8,239 nucleotides of DNA from Campylobacteraceae bacterium. Its GTDB lineage: Bacteria; Campylobacterota; Campylobacteria; Campylobacterales; UBA6016. Below, in pieces: positions 1-5,489 of the stretch. Below the pieces are notes generated by a model that did no database searches, was not told the DNA's origin, and was given only the letters and a program-made list of their open reading frames with translations. How positions within the stretch are numbered: position 1 is the stretch's first letter; each line of letters opens with the position of its first letter. The stretch lies in contig JAEMQC010000029.1 in assembly GCA_022758985.1 (NCBI GenBank), positions 1 through 8,239 of the forward strand. The letters are read 5' to 3'. Both the position numbers and the translations under genes were made by a program.

Positions 1-13
1 TATTATAATAAAC

Positions 14-1285
14 TTAAAACTTTTTGGTTTTTAGTTCGTCAAGATAGTTTGCCCACCAGTTCATTAGTGCTTTTCTTTGTGGTAAATATTTCGCTTTGTT
101 GTAAATACTTTCAACCTTGTTGATATTTCTACCGTTGGCATGAGCCAAAACAGCAGCCACAAATGCCTCATCAAATTTTTTTGAGCCGTCCTCATTAACA
201 GCCTCATTTAGCAATGTATCGGCAGTATGTCGGAAACCGTGTGCCGTTTGCTTGTCACGATAGCCCATAGAACGAAGTGCTTTGCTTAGTGTGTCACCGC
301 TTATGAGTTTCTCAGCAGAAGTGGCTTTAAAAAATACATTTGGAGTATGACCTGTAAGTGGCTCTATATCTTTTAATATTTTTATTGCCTGCGGACTTAA
401 CGGCACAATATGCGGACTATTCATTTTCATACGGTTGCCCTCTCGCTGTTTTCGTCCGTCGTCGCCTTTTTGAGGCGGTATAGTCCAAGTTTCTTTTTCA
501 AAGTCTATTTCAGCCCATTTCATAAAACGAATATTGTAAGGTCTAACAACAACAAGCGGAGCCAATTTAAGAGCACATACGGTTACAAAATCGCCCTTAT
601 ATTTATCAATCGCTTTCAATAGTTCAGCAAATTCTTCCGGGTCAGTTATATGAGCAAAATTCTTTTTGACTGCTTTTTGAAGAACTGTTGAGCCGTCAAT
701 GTCAGCAATTATATTATGCTCGACAATATCAAAAGTAAGAGCATATTTCCAAATTTGATTACAAAGATTTTTGAGCTTCCTCGCACTTTCGCCACCTGTT
801 CTGTCGTCTAGTCTTTTTAAACATTCAATAATTTCGGATTTTTTGATGTCTTTAATATGCTTATCACCAAGCCAAGGTGCTAAATCATTTCTAAATCTAT
901 TAAAGTCTTTTTTATTTGTTGTGGATGCTCTATCTTGAATTTTTTTACTGTAATACCATTCGTTAAATACTTTACTAAGAGTATTGGCATTTTCTATAAC
1001 AGCTTGTTTGCTTTCTTTTTTTGCTTCGCTTGGGTCGATACCTTGTGCCAGTTTTTCTTTTGCTGTAAATCTAAGCTGTCTTGCCTCTAATAAAGATACG
1101 ACTGGATAGATTCCAAAACTTATTGAATTTCTACCGCCAGTAGGGCGAGTATAATCAAACCGCCACCATTTTGTGCCGTCTTTTTTGATTACAAGCATTA
1201 AGCCATTGCCGTCGCTTCGCCATTTATCCGCTGGTTTTAGTGCTTTTATTGCTGTATCCGTTAGTGGTGCGACTACTTTTGCCAT
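14..1285 (-). CDS. P4-type tyrosine recombinase (integrase), complete
   Basis: This 423-aa protein is a site-specific integrase of an integrated element. Residues 1-85 are a DUF4102-type arm-DNA-binding domain (LTDTAIKALKP, then DGNGLMLVI and the WWRFDY strand). Residues of about 104-195 form the SAM-like core-binding domain, and about 213-400 the catalytic domain. The visible catalytic set is R248 (VVVRPYNIRF), K287 (RMKMNSPHIVPLS), H349-x-x-R352 (AHGFRH), H382 (LAH) and Y395 (ESIYNKAKY), so the enzyme looks intact. Length is normal for the family. The spacing from R352 to H382 looks some residues longer than usual because of an acidic/lysine insert (NEDGSKKFDE). The ATG is preceded by only a weak GGA at 7-nt spacing. 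Its start lies 192 bp from the 3' end of tRNA-Met and it points away from it, the layout expected of an island integrase beside its target. By eye it is more A/T-rich than the flagellar genes, which fits acquisition by transfer. Confidence 0.95.
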   Translation of the reverse strand: MAKVVAPLTDTAIKALKPADKWRSDGNGLMLVIKKDGTKWWRFDYTRPTGGRNSISFGIYPVVSLLEARQLRFTAKEKLAQGIDPSEAKKESKQAVIENANTLSKVFNEWYYSKKIQDRASTTNKKDFNRFRNDLAPWLGDKHIKDIKKSEIIECLKRLDDRTGGESARKLKNLCNQIWKYALTFDIVEHNIIADIDGSTVLQKAVKKNFAHITDPEEFAELLKAIDKYKGDFVTVCALKLAPLVVVRPYNIRFMKWAEIDFEKETWTIPPQKGDDGRKQREGNRMKMNSPHIVPLSPQAIKILKDIEPLTGHTPNVFFKATSAEKLISGDTLSKALRSMGYRDKQTAHGFRHTADTLLNEAVNEDGSKKFDEAFVAAVLAHANGRNINKVESIYNKAKYLPQRKALMNWWANYLDELKTKKF

Positions 1286-1303
1286 ATGGTTTTCCAGGCT
1301 TTT

Positions 1304-1409
1304 TTACTGTAATTTTATGGCTAAAATCTTTAAAAATTCATACTTACAGTAAAAATTACAGTAATAAAAATTAGATTACAGTAAAACCTGTTAGACTAAC
1401 TTAGACTAA
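1304..1409. repeat. Six copies of TTA-N3-TAA upstream of the integrase
   Basis: Nine-base units lie at 1304-1312 (TTACTGTAA), 1344-1352, 1356-1364 and 1376-1384 (all TTACAGTAA), and 1391-1399 and 1401-1409 (both TTAGACTAA). The first is the reverse complement of the next three. Each has near-dyad symmetry. They sit between the integrase start and the tRNA, with start-to-start spacing of 40, 12, 20, 15 and 10 bp. Read directly from the sequence, the repeats are certain. Their role is inferred: arm-type sites for the integrase, sites for an excisionase, or operators controlling integrase expression. The copy at 1304-1312 lies within 20 bp of the integrase start codon, where a bound protein would block transcription. 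Confidence 0.75.
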
Positions 1410-1427
1410 AAAGTGGCTTTGAAGCCT
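1408..1427 (-). terminator. Weak possible intrinsic terminator after tRNA-Met
   Basis: Read on the minus strand, GGCT-TCAA-AGCC is followed after two bases by five T. The stem is short (4 bp, or 5 bp with an impossible 2-base loop), so this is weak. It is the only hairpin-plus-T-run between the tRNA and the integrase. Because it lies on the element side of the presumed junction, it would be element-supplied rather than the tRNA's native terminator. The T-run overlaps one TTAGACTAA repeat. Confidence 0.3.
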
Positions 1428-1440
1428 TTATTTTCGGGGT

Positions 1441-1471
1441 TTTGTTGGATTGTTTTGGATTTTGTTAGACT
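1441..1471. repeat. 10-bp-periodic T-rich repeat beside the tRNA 3' end
   Basis: Three consecutive 10-mers are related: TTTGTTGGAT at 1441, TGTTTTGGAT at 1451 and TTTGTTAGAC at 1461. The last block shares TTAGACT with the units at 1391 and 1401. The repeat ends seven bases before the CCA end of tRNA-Met. A helical-repeat period next to an attachment core suggests phased protein binding or DNA bending in the recombination complex, but this is inference. Confidence 0.5.
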
Positions 1472-1477
1472 GTAAAG

Positions 1478-1510
1478 TGGTAGCAAGAGAGGGACTCGAA
1501 CCCTCGACCT
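1478..1510. other. Probable attachment (att) core at the 3' end of tRNA-Met
   Basis: P4-type integrases usually recombine within the 3' part of a tRNA gene and leave that part duplicated at both ends of the element. Here the integrase lies next to the 3' end of tRNA-Met, so the core should lie in about 1478-1510 (CCA end, acceptor strand and T arm). The second copy is not in this window; it should be left of position 1. Exact limits cannot be set without it. Confidence 0.45.
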
Positions 1511-1554
1511 CCGGCTTATGAGACCAGCGCTCTAACCAGCTGAGCTACCTTGCC
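1478..1554 (-). tRNA. tRNA-Met (anticodon CAU), elongator type
   Basis: The 77-nt gene folds as a full cloverleaf on the minus strand. The acceptor GGCAAGG pairs with TCTTGCT (with G-U pairs at both ends), followed by discriminator A and an encoded CCA. The D arm is GCTC/GAGC and the T stem GAGGG/CCCTC around TTCGAGT. The anticodon stem CTGGT/GCCGG encloses the loop CTCATAA, giving anticodon CAU. It lacks the three G-C pairs at the base of the anticodon stem that mark an initiator. A CAU anticodon can also belong to tRNA-Ile2, where the C is modified to lysidine. The overall form fits elongator Met better, but the sequence alone does not prove it. It is the likely integration target of the element to its left, and it remains structurally intact after the insertion. 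Confidence 0.93.
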
Positions 1555-1561
1555 ATTGCTA

Positions 1562-1590
1562 CTAATAAAATGAGAGCGGAATTTTAACAA
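1562..1590 (-). promoter_or_regulatory. Possible sigma-70 promoter of tRNA-Met
   Basis: On the minus strand a TTGTTA -35-like box (1585-1590) is followed after exactly 17 bases by a TATTAG -10-like box (1562-1567). Each matches 4 of 6 consensus positions. The -10 box ends seven bases before the mature tRNA 5' end. The promoter lies between the operon terminator and the tRNA, so the tRNA can be transcribed independently of typA. Confidence 0.4.
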
Positions 1591-1600
1591 AATAAAACTT

Positions 1601-1626
1601 AAGCGGACTAGATGTCCGCTTTTTTT
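1601..1626 (-). terminator. Terminator hairpin at the end of the typA operon
   Basis: A perfect 8-bp stem, AAGCGGAC (1601-1608) with GTCCGCTT (1614-1621), encloses a 5-base loop. It starts three bases after the stop codon of the YtxH-like gene on the minus strand. In that direction the stem is followed by AAG and then TTTTATTTT, an acceptable but imperfect U-tract. In the plus direction it is followed directly by a clean T-run. It is therefore probably bidirectional. Confidence 0.75.
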
Positions 1627-1939
1627 AAGATAATTTGTCTACTTTTGCTTTAAGAGCTTCGATTTCTTTTAGGATTTGCTCTTTGTCCATATCTGCTATA
1701 TTTTTAGAGTGTAGTATCTCTTTGATTTTATCCATTGACGCATGAACATTGTCAGATACCTTTTGGTATACCTCTTTGGCTTTTTCAGCAGTCATACCTT
1801 TGCTTTTTAGAGTATCTTCAAGTTTGCCCTCAAGCTCCTCAAATTTCTCTACTATTTTGTCTTTATTTCTCATAACACCGTAAGTTGCCGCAGCGCCCAC
1901 AAGCGCCCCTACAAATATACATACAGCCGATCTATCCAT
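1625..1939 (-). CDS. Small membrane-anchored coiled-coil protein, YtxH-like
   Basis: The product is 104 aa. Residues 4-22 (AVCIFVGALVGAAATYGVM) form one glycine/alanine-rich membrane segment. The rest is highly charged and predicted helical, with heptad-like patterns at 28-44 (KIVEKFEELEGKLEDTL) and 82-104 (ending in IEALKAKVDKLS). An N-terminal anchor plus a Lys/Glu-rich helix is the YtxH-type layout; members occur in many bacteria and their biochemical role is not settled. The start ATG has a strong AAGGAG that overlaps the stop codon of the gene before it (11-bp gap), so the two are co-translated and may act together at the membrane. No catalytic motif is visible. Family assignment rests on layout and a few residues, so function is left open. 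Confidence 0.85.
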   Translation of the reverse strand: MDRSAVCIFVGALVGAAATYGVMRNKDKIVEKFEELEGKLEDTLKSKGMTAEKAKEVYQKVSDNVHASMDKIKEILHSKNIADMDKEQILKEIEALKAKVDKLS

Positions 1940-1950
1940 CTGAAAACTCC

Positions 1951-2187
1951 TTATTTGGTTTTTTTGAAAAATGAGAATATATTTAATACTCCGCTCATAT
2001 CCGCAATGTTTTGAGTTGTTTTGCGGATATTTGGAAGTATCTGGGAGAGTTCAAATACTAGAAGCGCAACTTTCTCGTCTACGGCTTTGAGGCTTCTTGA
2101 TACGGAAAGTAGAAATATCACAACCATAACAGTCAATACCACCATACAAAAAGCGATAATGCCGACGAAAAAAGTCATCACATCCAT
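1951..2187 (-). CDS. Small membrane protein, DUF948-like
   Basis: The product is 78 aa. Residues of about 4-28 are a hydrophobic helix (FFVGIIAFCMVVLTVMVVIF) and the remainder is an amphipathic tail (SLKAVDEKVALLVFELSQIL, then NIRKTTQNIADMSG) ending in a basic patch (FFKKTK). This resembles the first part of DUF948 proteins, which are small single-pass membrane proteins of unknown role. The ATG is preceded by AAAGGAG, a strong ribosome binding site. It lies 46 bp after typA and 11 bp before the YtxH-like gene, so the pair forms a unit downstream of typA, perhaps also served by the -10 box at 2206-2211. No enzyme motif is present. The gene is real by ribosome site, spacing and composition; the family name is tentative. 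Confidence 0.82.
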   Translation of the reverse strand: MDVMTFFVGIIAFCMVVLTVMVVIFLLSVSRSLKAVDEKVALLVFELSQILPNIRKTTQNIADMSGVLNIFSFFKKTK

Positions 2188-2205
2188 TTAATTCTCCTTT
2201 GCTTC

Positions 2206-2240
2206 ATTATAACTCTTTTTTTAAAAAATGGAGTTATTTT
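2206..2240 (-). promoter_or_regulatory. -10 box and inverted repeat between typA and the small membrane genes
   Basis: A perfect TATAAT (2206-2211, minus strand) lies 18 bases upstream of the DUF948-like start. It overlaps one arm of an inverted repeat: ATAACTC, which includes the typA stop codon, pairs with GAGTTAT across a loop containing a T6A7 run that can itself fold. There is no T-run after the hairpin, so it is not a clear intrinsic terminator. No convincing -35 box is seen; Campylobacter sigma-70 promoters often lack one. It may give the two small genes their own promoter or act as an RNA stability or processing hairpin. Confidence 0.4.
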
Positions 2241-4036
2241 TTGCCCATTCTCTTTCTTGTGTTTGCGTCTAGATATCTTTTTCTGATTCTGATGTTTAGC
2301 GGGGTTACTTCCACAAGCTCATCGTCCTCTATCCACTCAAGCGCTTTTTCAAGGTTCATCTCTCTTGGCGGAACAAGTTTGATAGCTTCATCCGCACCAG
2401 AAGAACGAACGTTTGATTGTTGTTTTTCTTTTGTCACATTCACCTCAAGGTCGTTACTTCTAGAGTGTTCGCCGATTATCATCCCCTCATAAACTTTTGT
2501 TTGAGGACCTATAAACATAACGCCTCTATCTTGAAGGTTGAATATTGAGTATCCAGTAGCTACGCCGTTTTCCATAGAGATAAGCGCACCGTTGTTTCTA
2601 CTCTCAACTTCGCCGTTAAATGGTCTGTATTCAAGGAAGGAGTGGTTCATAACACCCTCGCCTTTGGTGGACGTCAAAAAGAGTGTCCTTAGTCCGATAA
2701 GCGCACGCGCTGGGATTTCAAACTCCATTCTGGTCTGTCCGATACCCATTGGAACCATAGATTTCATTTCAGCTTTTCTTTTTCCTAGTATCTCGATAAC
2801 AGTACCGCTGTACTCGTCCGGAACGTCAACTACTAAGTGCTCAAACGGCTCGCATTTTACGCCGTTTTCAACTTTGACTATTACTTCGGGTCTTGATATA
2901 CCAAACTCGAAGCCCTCTCTTCTCATATTTTCGGCCAGAATGGTGATTTGGAGTTCGCCCCTGCCTGAAACTTTAAATCTACCCTCGCCAATATCTTCAA
3001 GCTTCATAGCGATGTTCGTATTCATCTCAAACTCAAGTCTCTCTCTTAGCTTGTTGCTTGTTACATGTTTGCCCTCCGTCCCTGCAAGCGGAGAGTCGTT
3101 AACGGAGAATACGACGCTCATCGTAGGCTCTTCGATGTGCATAGGGTCGAGGGGCATAATGTTGTTTGGATCACATAGGCTATCACCCACGTCGATAGTC
3201 TCAAATCCTGCAATTGCCACGATATCGCCGGCACCCGCTTCGTCTATCTCCATCCTGGCTAGACCCATAAAGCCGATTAGCTTCGTTACCCTGCCGTTTA
3301 CTTTTTCACCATCAGATTTTACGAGAACCACAGATTGGTTTTTTTTGACCGTACCGTTAAATATCCTACTAATACCGATTTTTCCTACGTAGTTGTCGTA
3401 GTCAAGGGTAAATACTTGAAGTTGAAGCGGATTGTCTGTCGTGCCCGTCGGTTTTGGTGTGTGGGCTAGTATCATCTCAAATAGCGCAGTTAGGTCGCCG
3501 TCCGGATCTTCTAGGTTTTTCTTAGATATACCGTTCCTTGCCGCAGCGTAAACAACAGGGAAATCAAGCTGCTCGTCGGATGCGTCCATTTGAGCTAGAA
3601 GATCAAACACTTCATCTTGAATTCTAAGAGGCTCTGCCGCCGGTTTGTCTATCTTGTTTACGACTAGAAGGATTTTTAGTCCAAGGGCAACCGCTTTTTT
3701 CACAACGAATTTTGTTTGAGGCATAACACCCTCTTGCGCATCCACAAGAAGAAGTACGGCGTCAACCATCTTAAGAACCCTCTCAACCTCTCCACCGAAG
3801 TCGGCGTGTCCCGGAGTATCGATGATGTTGATTTTTGTGCCCTTGTAGTTGATGGCGGTATTTTTGGATAGAATAGTGATCCCTCTCTCTTTTTCAAGAG
3901 CGTTTGAGTCCATCACTCTCTCTTCGACTTGATCTCTCTCTGAAAACGTTCCGGCCTGTTTTAGGAGTCCATCTACTAGCGTCGTCTTGCCGTGGTCGAC
4001 GTGCGCAATGACCGCTATGTTTCTTATATCTTGCAT
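2234..4036 (-). CDS. typA: Ribosome-binding translational GTPase TypA/BipA
   Basis: At 600 aa this is full length for TypA/BipA, a GTPase of the EF-G/LepA superfamily that binds the 70S ribosome and helps 50S assembly and translation under stress or cold. The G domain shows G1 AHVDHGKT (11-18), G2 RGITI (51-55), G3 DTPGH (73-77), G4 NKID (127-130) and a G5-like AAR near 164-166. A beta-barrel domain II (about 203-300) follows, then EF-G-like domains III and V and the BipA-specific C-terminal domain. The C-terminal tail is basic (IRKRYLDANTRKRMGKK). H77 after DTPG, needed for GTP hydrolysis in this family, is present. The ATG has AAGG nine bases upstream. It is the first gene of a minus-strand operon with two small membrane protein genes and is divergent from the flagellar operon, with 114 bp between start codons. 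Confidence 0.98.
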   Translation of the reverse strand: MQDIRNIAVIAHVDHGKTTLVDGLLKQAGTFSERDQVEERVMDSNALEKERGITILSKNTAINYKGTKINIIDTPGHADFGGEVERVLKMVDAVLLLVDAQEGVMPQTKFVVKKAVALGLKILLVVNKIDKPAAEPLRIQDEVFDLLAQMDASDEQLDFPVVYAAARNGISKKNLEDPDGDLTALFEMILAHTPKPTGTTDNPLQLQVFTLDYDNYVGKIGISRIFNGTVKKNQSVVLVKSDGEKVNGRVTKLIGFMGLARMEIDEAGAGDIVAIAGFETIDVGDSLCDPNNIMPLDPMHIEEPTMSVVFSVNDSPLAGTEGKHVTSNKLRERLEFEMNTNIAMKLEDIGEGRFKVSGRGELQITILAENMRREGFEFGISRPEVIVKVENGVKCEPFEHLVVDVPDEYSGTVIEILGKRKAEMKSMVPMGIGQTRMEFEIPARALIGLRTLFLTSTKGEGVMNHSFLEYRPFNGEVESRNNGALISMENGVATGYSIFNLQDRGVMFIGPQTKVYEGMIIGEHSRSNDLEVNVTKEKQQSNVRSSGADEAIKLVPPREMNLEKALEWIEDDELVEVTPLNIRIRKRYLDANTRKRMGKK

Positions 4037-4064
4037 TGAAAACCTTGTAAAAAATTTTTTGCGA

Positions 4065-4070
4065 ATTATA
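4065..4070 (-). promoter_or_regulatory. -10 box of typA (sigma-70)
   Basis: The minus strand reads TATAAT here, in an A/T-rich context (TTTAAATATAAT), 28 bases upstream of the typA ATG. No good -35 box stands 16-18 bases upstream, as is common in Campylobacter. A start near 4058 would give a short leader of about 20 bases. A perfect A6T6 palindrome (4049-4060) lies at the expected start of the transcript. Confidence 0.55.
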
Positions 4071-4102
4071 TTTAAATACCGCTTCAGCTTTTTATCACAC
4101 TA

Positions 4103-4119
4103 TGGAACTTTATTTGCTT
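4103..4119 (+). promoter_or_regulatory. Sigma-54 (RpoN) promoter of fliK-flgD-flgE-like
   Basis: TGGAACTTTATTTGCTT has the -24 GG (4104-4105) and -12 GC (4116-4117) separated by exactly 10 bases, as in the consensus TGGCAC-N5-TTGC. Transcription should start near 4129, about 22 bases before the fliK ATG. Hook-stage genes in Campylobacter and Helicobacter are known RpoN targets controlled by the FlgSR two-component system, so the assignment fits both sequence and context. Confidence 0.8.
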
Positions 4120-4150
4120 ATCTTCAAAAAACCAGTTAAGGCCGATAAAA

Positions 4151-5479
4151 ATGAGCGAACAAGTAGTCGCATTAAAAACAGCGGGAGTAAAAGGTAAAGG
4201 CAAGGCAGGAGCGCTTGCCGGACTTTTGAAAGTGGGGCAGATAGAGGAGAGTGGCGACGGAGAGGAGTTTGTCAAAAAACTGCTCGAGATGACCAAAAAA
4301 GGGGAGATAGAGCCAGGTAAAAACGGCTCCATCAAACTCAAAAACGTCCAGATTAAAGAGGGCGAAATAGATAACTTATCGCTTCTTAACATCAAAAATC
4401 TGCTATCGCAAATAAAGCTAAACGATAAACTGGCGATAGAAAAAAGCGTAAACGAATTGCGCAACGCAGCCGCAAAAAAAGAGGGCAAACAAGGCGGCGG
4501 CGAAGCTAGAGAGCTTAAAAAACTACTAGAGCTCGCTAAAGGCGGCGGCGTAGACGTAAAAAAAATAAGCGTCGAAGAGATAGAAGAGAATAACGCAAAA
4601 GAAACGCACGACAAAAAAGCTCAAAAACAAAAAAATATCAATAAAACTGTAGAAAAAAAGCCAAATGAAGCCGAACATACACAGGCTTTACAACTAAAAG
4701 AAAAACAGTTCAAAGAAACGATACAAGACGCTAAAAAAGAGATGCCGAACCTAGCTTCGCTACTTCAAGAGGGGCTTAAAAACAAAGAGATACCAAAAGA
4801 TGCAAAAGAGGCTTTGGCTGCTGGCAAACTAAAAGAAGCCAAAAGAGATGCCGAGCAAAAACTCCAAAAAGACGGCAACCCAGCTGCGGCCTTTAAAGAG
4901 AGCGTTATAGCAGCGGCAGAATCTAAAACGAAAAGCGACATACCGGAGCTGGCCGAGCTTTTGGCAAAAAAAGAGAGTAAAAACGAAGAGAAAGGGCTTC
5001 AAAAAGAGAGTCCCGTGAATGCTTTTATCGAAGCTCCTAAGCAGACTGAAAACGAACTAAAAGGAAAAATGGCGGTTGCGTCGGAAGCGCTTAAAAACTT
5101 CTCTCAGGATCTAAAAGAGACGATAGATAACTACAAACCGCCTCTTATGAAGGTCTCTATGGAGATGAATCCGCAAAACCTCGGCAACGTCGACGTAACG
5201 CTAATCACAAGGGGACAAAATCTGATAGTAAACGTCACGTCCACTCAGGATACGATGCAGATGTTTATGCAAAACATACAGGAGTTTAGAAACAACTTGA
5301 TGGCACAAGGTTTTGTCAGCCTACAGATGAATTTTAACTTCTCGGAAAATAACAAAGAACAAAACAACAAAAGCTGGCAAAAACAAGAGGCGGCAAAGAA
5401 ATACCAAATAAACGGCGAGATGGCGTCTAAAAGCATAGAGAGCCTAGACATCGTAATGCCGCATCCAAAATACGCATAA
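4151..5479 (+). CDS. fliK: Flagellar hook-length control protein FliK
   Basis: FliK is an exported molecular ruler: it measures the growing hook and triggers FlhB to switch export from hook to filament proteins. The protein is 442 aa. Residues 1-310 are low in complexity and rich in Lys, Glu and Ala, with almost no aromatic residues, as expected of an extended ruler part. Residues of about 326-400 match the C-terminal Flg_hook switch domain (MEMNPQNLGNVDVTL, then LIVNVTST, then FRNNLMAQGF). The tail after 400 is Asn/Gln/Lys rich. The ATG has AAGG nine bases upstream and lies just behind the sigma-54 promoter, which supports this start. The stop overlaps the ribosome site of flgD. The ruler part shows degenerate internal similarity, for example VKKLLEMTKKG (41-51) against LKKLLELAKGG (122-132). 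Overall identity among FliK proteins is low; the call rests on the C-terminal domain and gene order. Confidence 0.92.
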   Translation: MSEQVVALKTAGVKGKGKAGALAGLLKVGQIEESGDGEEFVKKLLEMTKKGEIEPGKNGSIKLKNVQIKEGEIDNLSLLNIKNLLSQIKLNDKLAIEKSVNELRNAAAKKEGKQGGGEARELKKLLELAKGGGVDVKKISVEEIEENNAKETHDKKAQKQKNINKTVEKKPNEAEHTQALQLKEKQFKETIQDAKKEMPNLASLLQEGLKNKEIPKDAKEALAAGKLKEAKRDAEQKLQKDGNPAAAFKESVIAAAESKTKSDIPELAELLAKKESKNEEKGLQKESPVNAFIEAPKQTENELKGKMAVASEALKNFSQDLKETIDNYKPPLMKVSMEMNPQNLGNVDVTLITRGQNLIVNVTSTQDTMQMFMQNIQEFRNNLMAQGFVSLQMNFNFSENNKEQNNKSWQKQEAAKKYQINGEMASKSIESLDIVMPHPKYA

Positions 5480-5489
5480 GGAGTGAGAA

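Noticed and set aside
4..10. TATAATA near the left edge as a plus-strand promoter
   Set aside because: It is an isolated match in A/T-rich DNA just past the integrase stop, would drive only antisense RNA, and shows no -35 box.
1304..1409. Repeats near the integrase as a CRISPR array or plasmid-type iteron origin
   Set aside because: Units are only 9 bases with irregular spacing of 10-40 bp and no unique spacers, and no replication gene lies in the window.
1478..1554. Initiator tRNA-fMet or tRNA-Ile2 instead of elongator tRNA-Met
   Set aside because: The anticodon stem lacks the three initiator G-C pairs and the first acceptor pair is formed. Ile2 cannot be fully excluded but the overall sequence resembles elongator Met more.
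2199..3392. Open frames on the plus strand opposite typA (2199-2492 and 2538-3392)
   Set aside because: They lie antisense to a full-length, well-conserved GTPase gene, have Ser/Ile/Pro-rich products with no recognisable family, and lack ribosome sites.
4084..4614. 176-aa open frame on the minus strand overlapping the start of fliK
   Set aside because: Its Ser/Phe/Leu-rich product is the mirror of Lys/Glu-rich fliK codons; it would run through the fliK promoter and start region.
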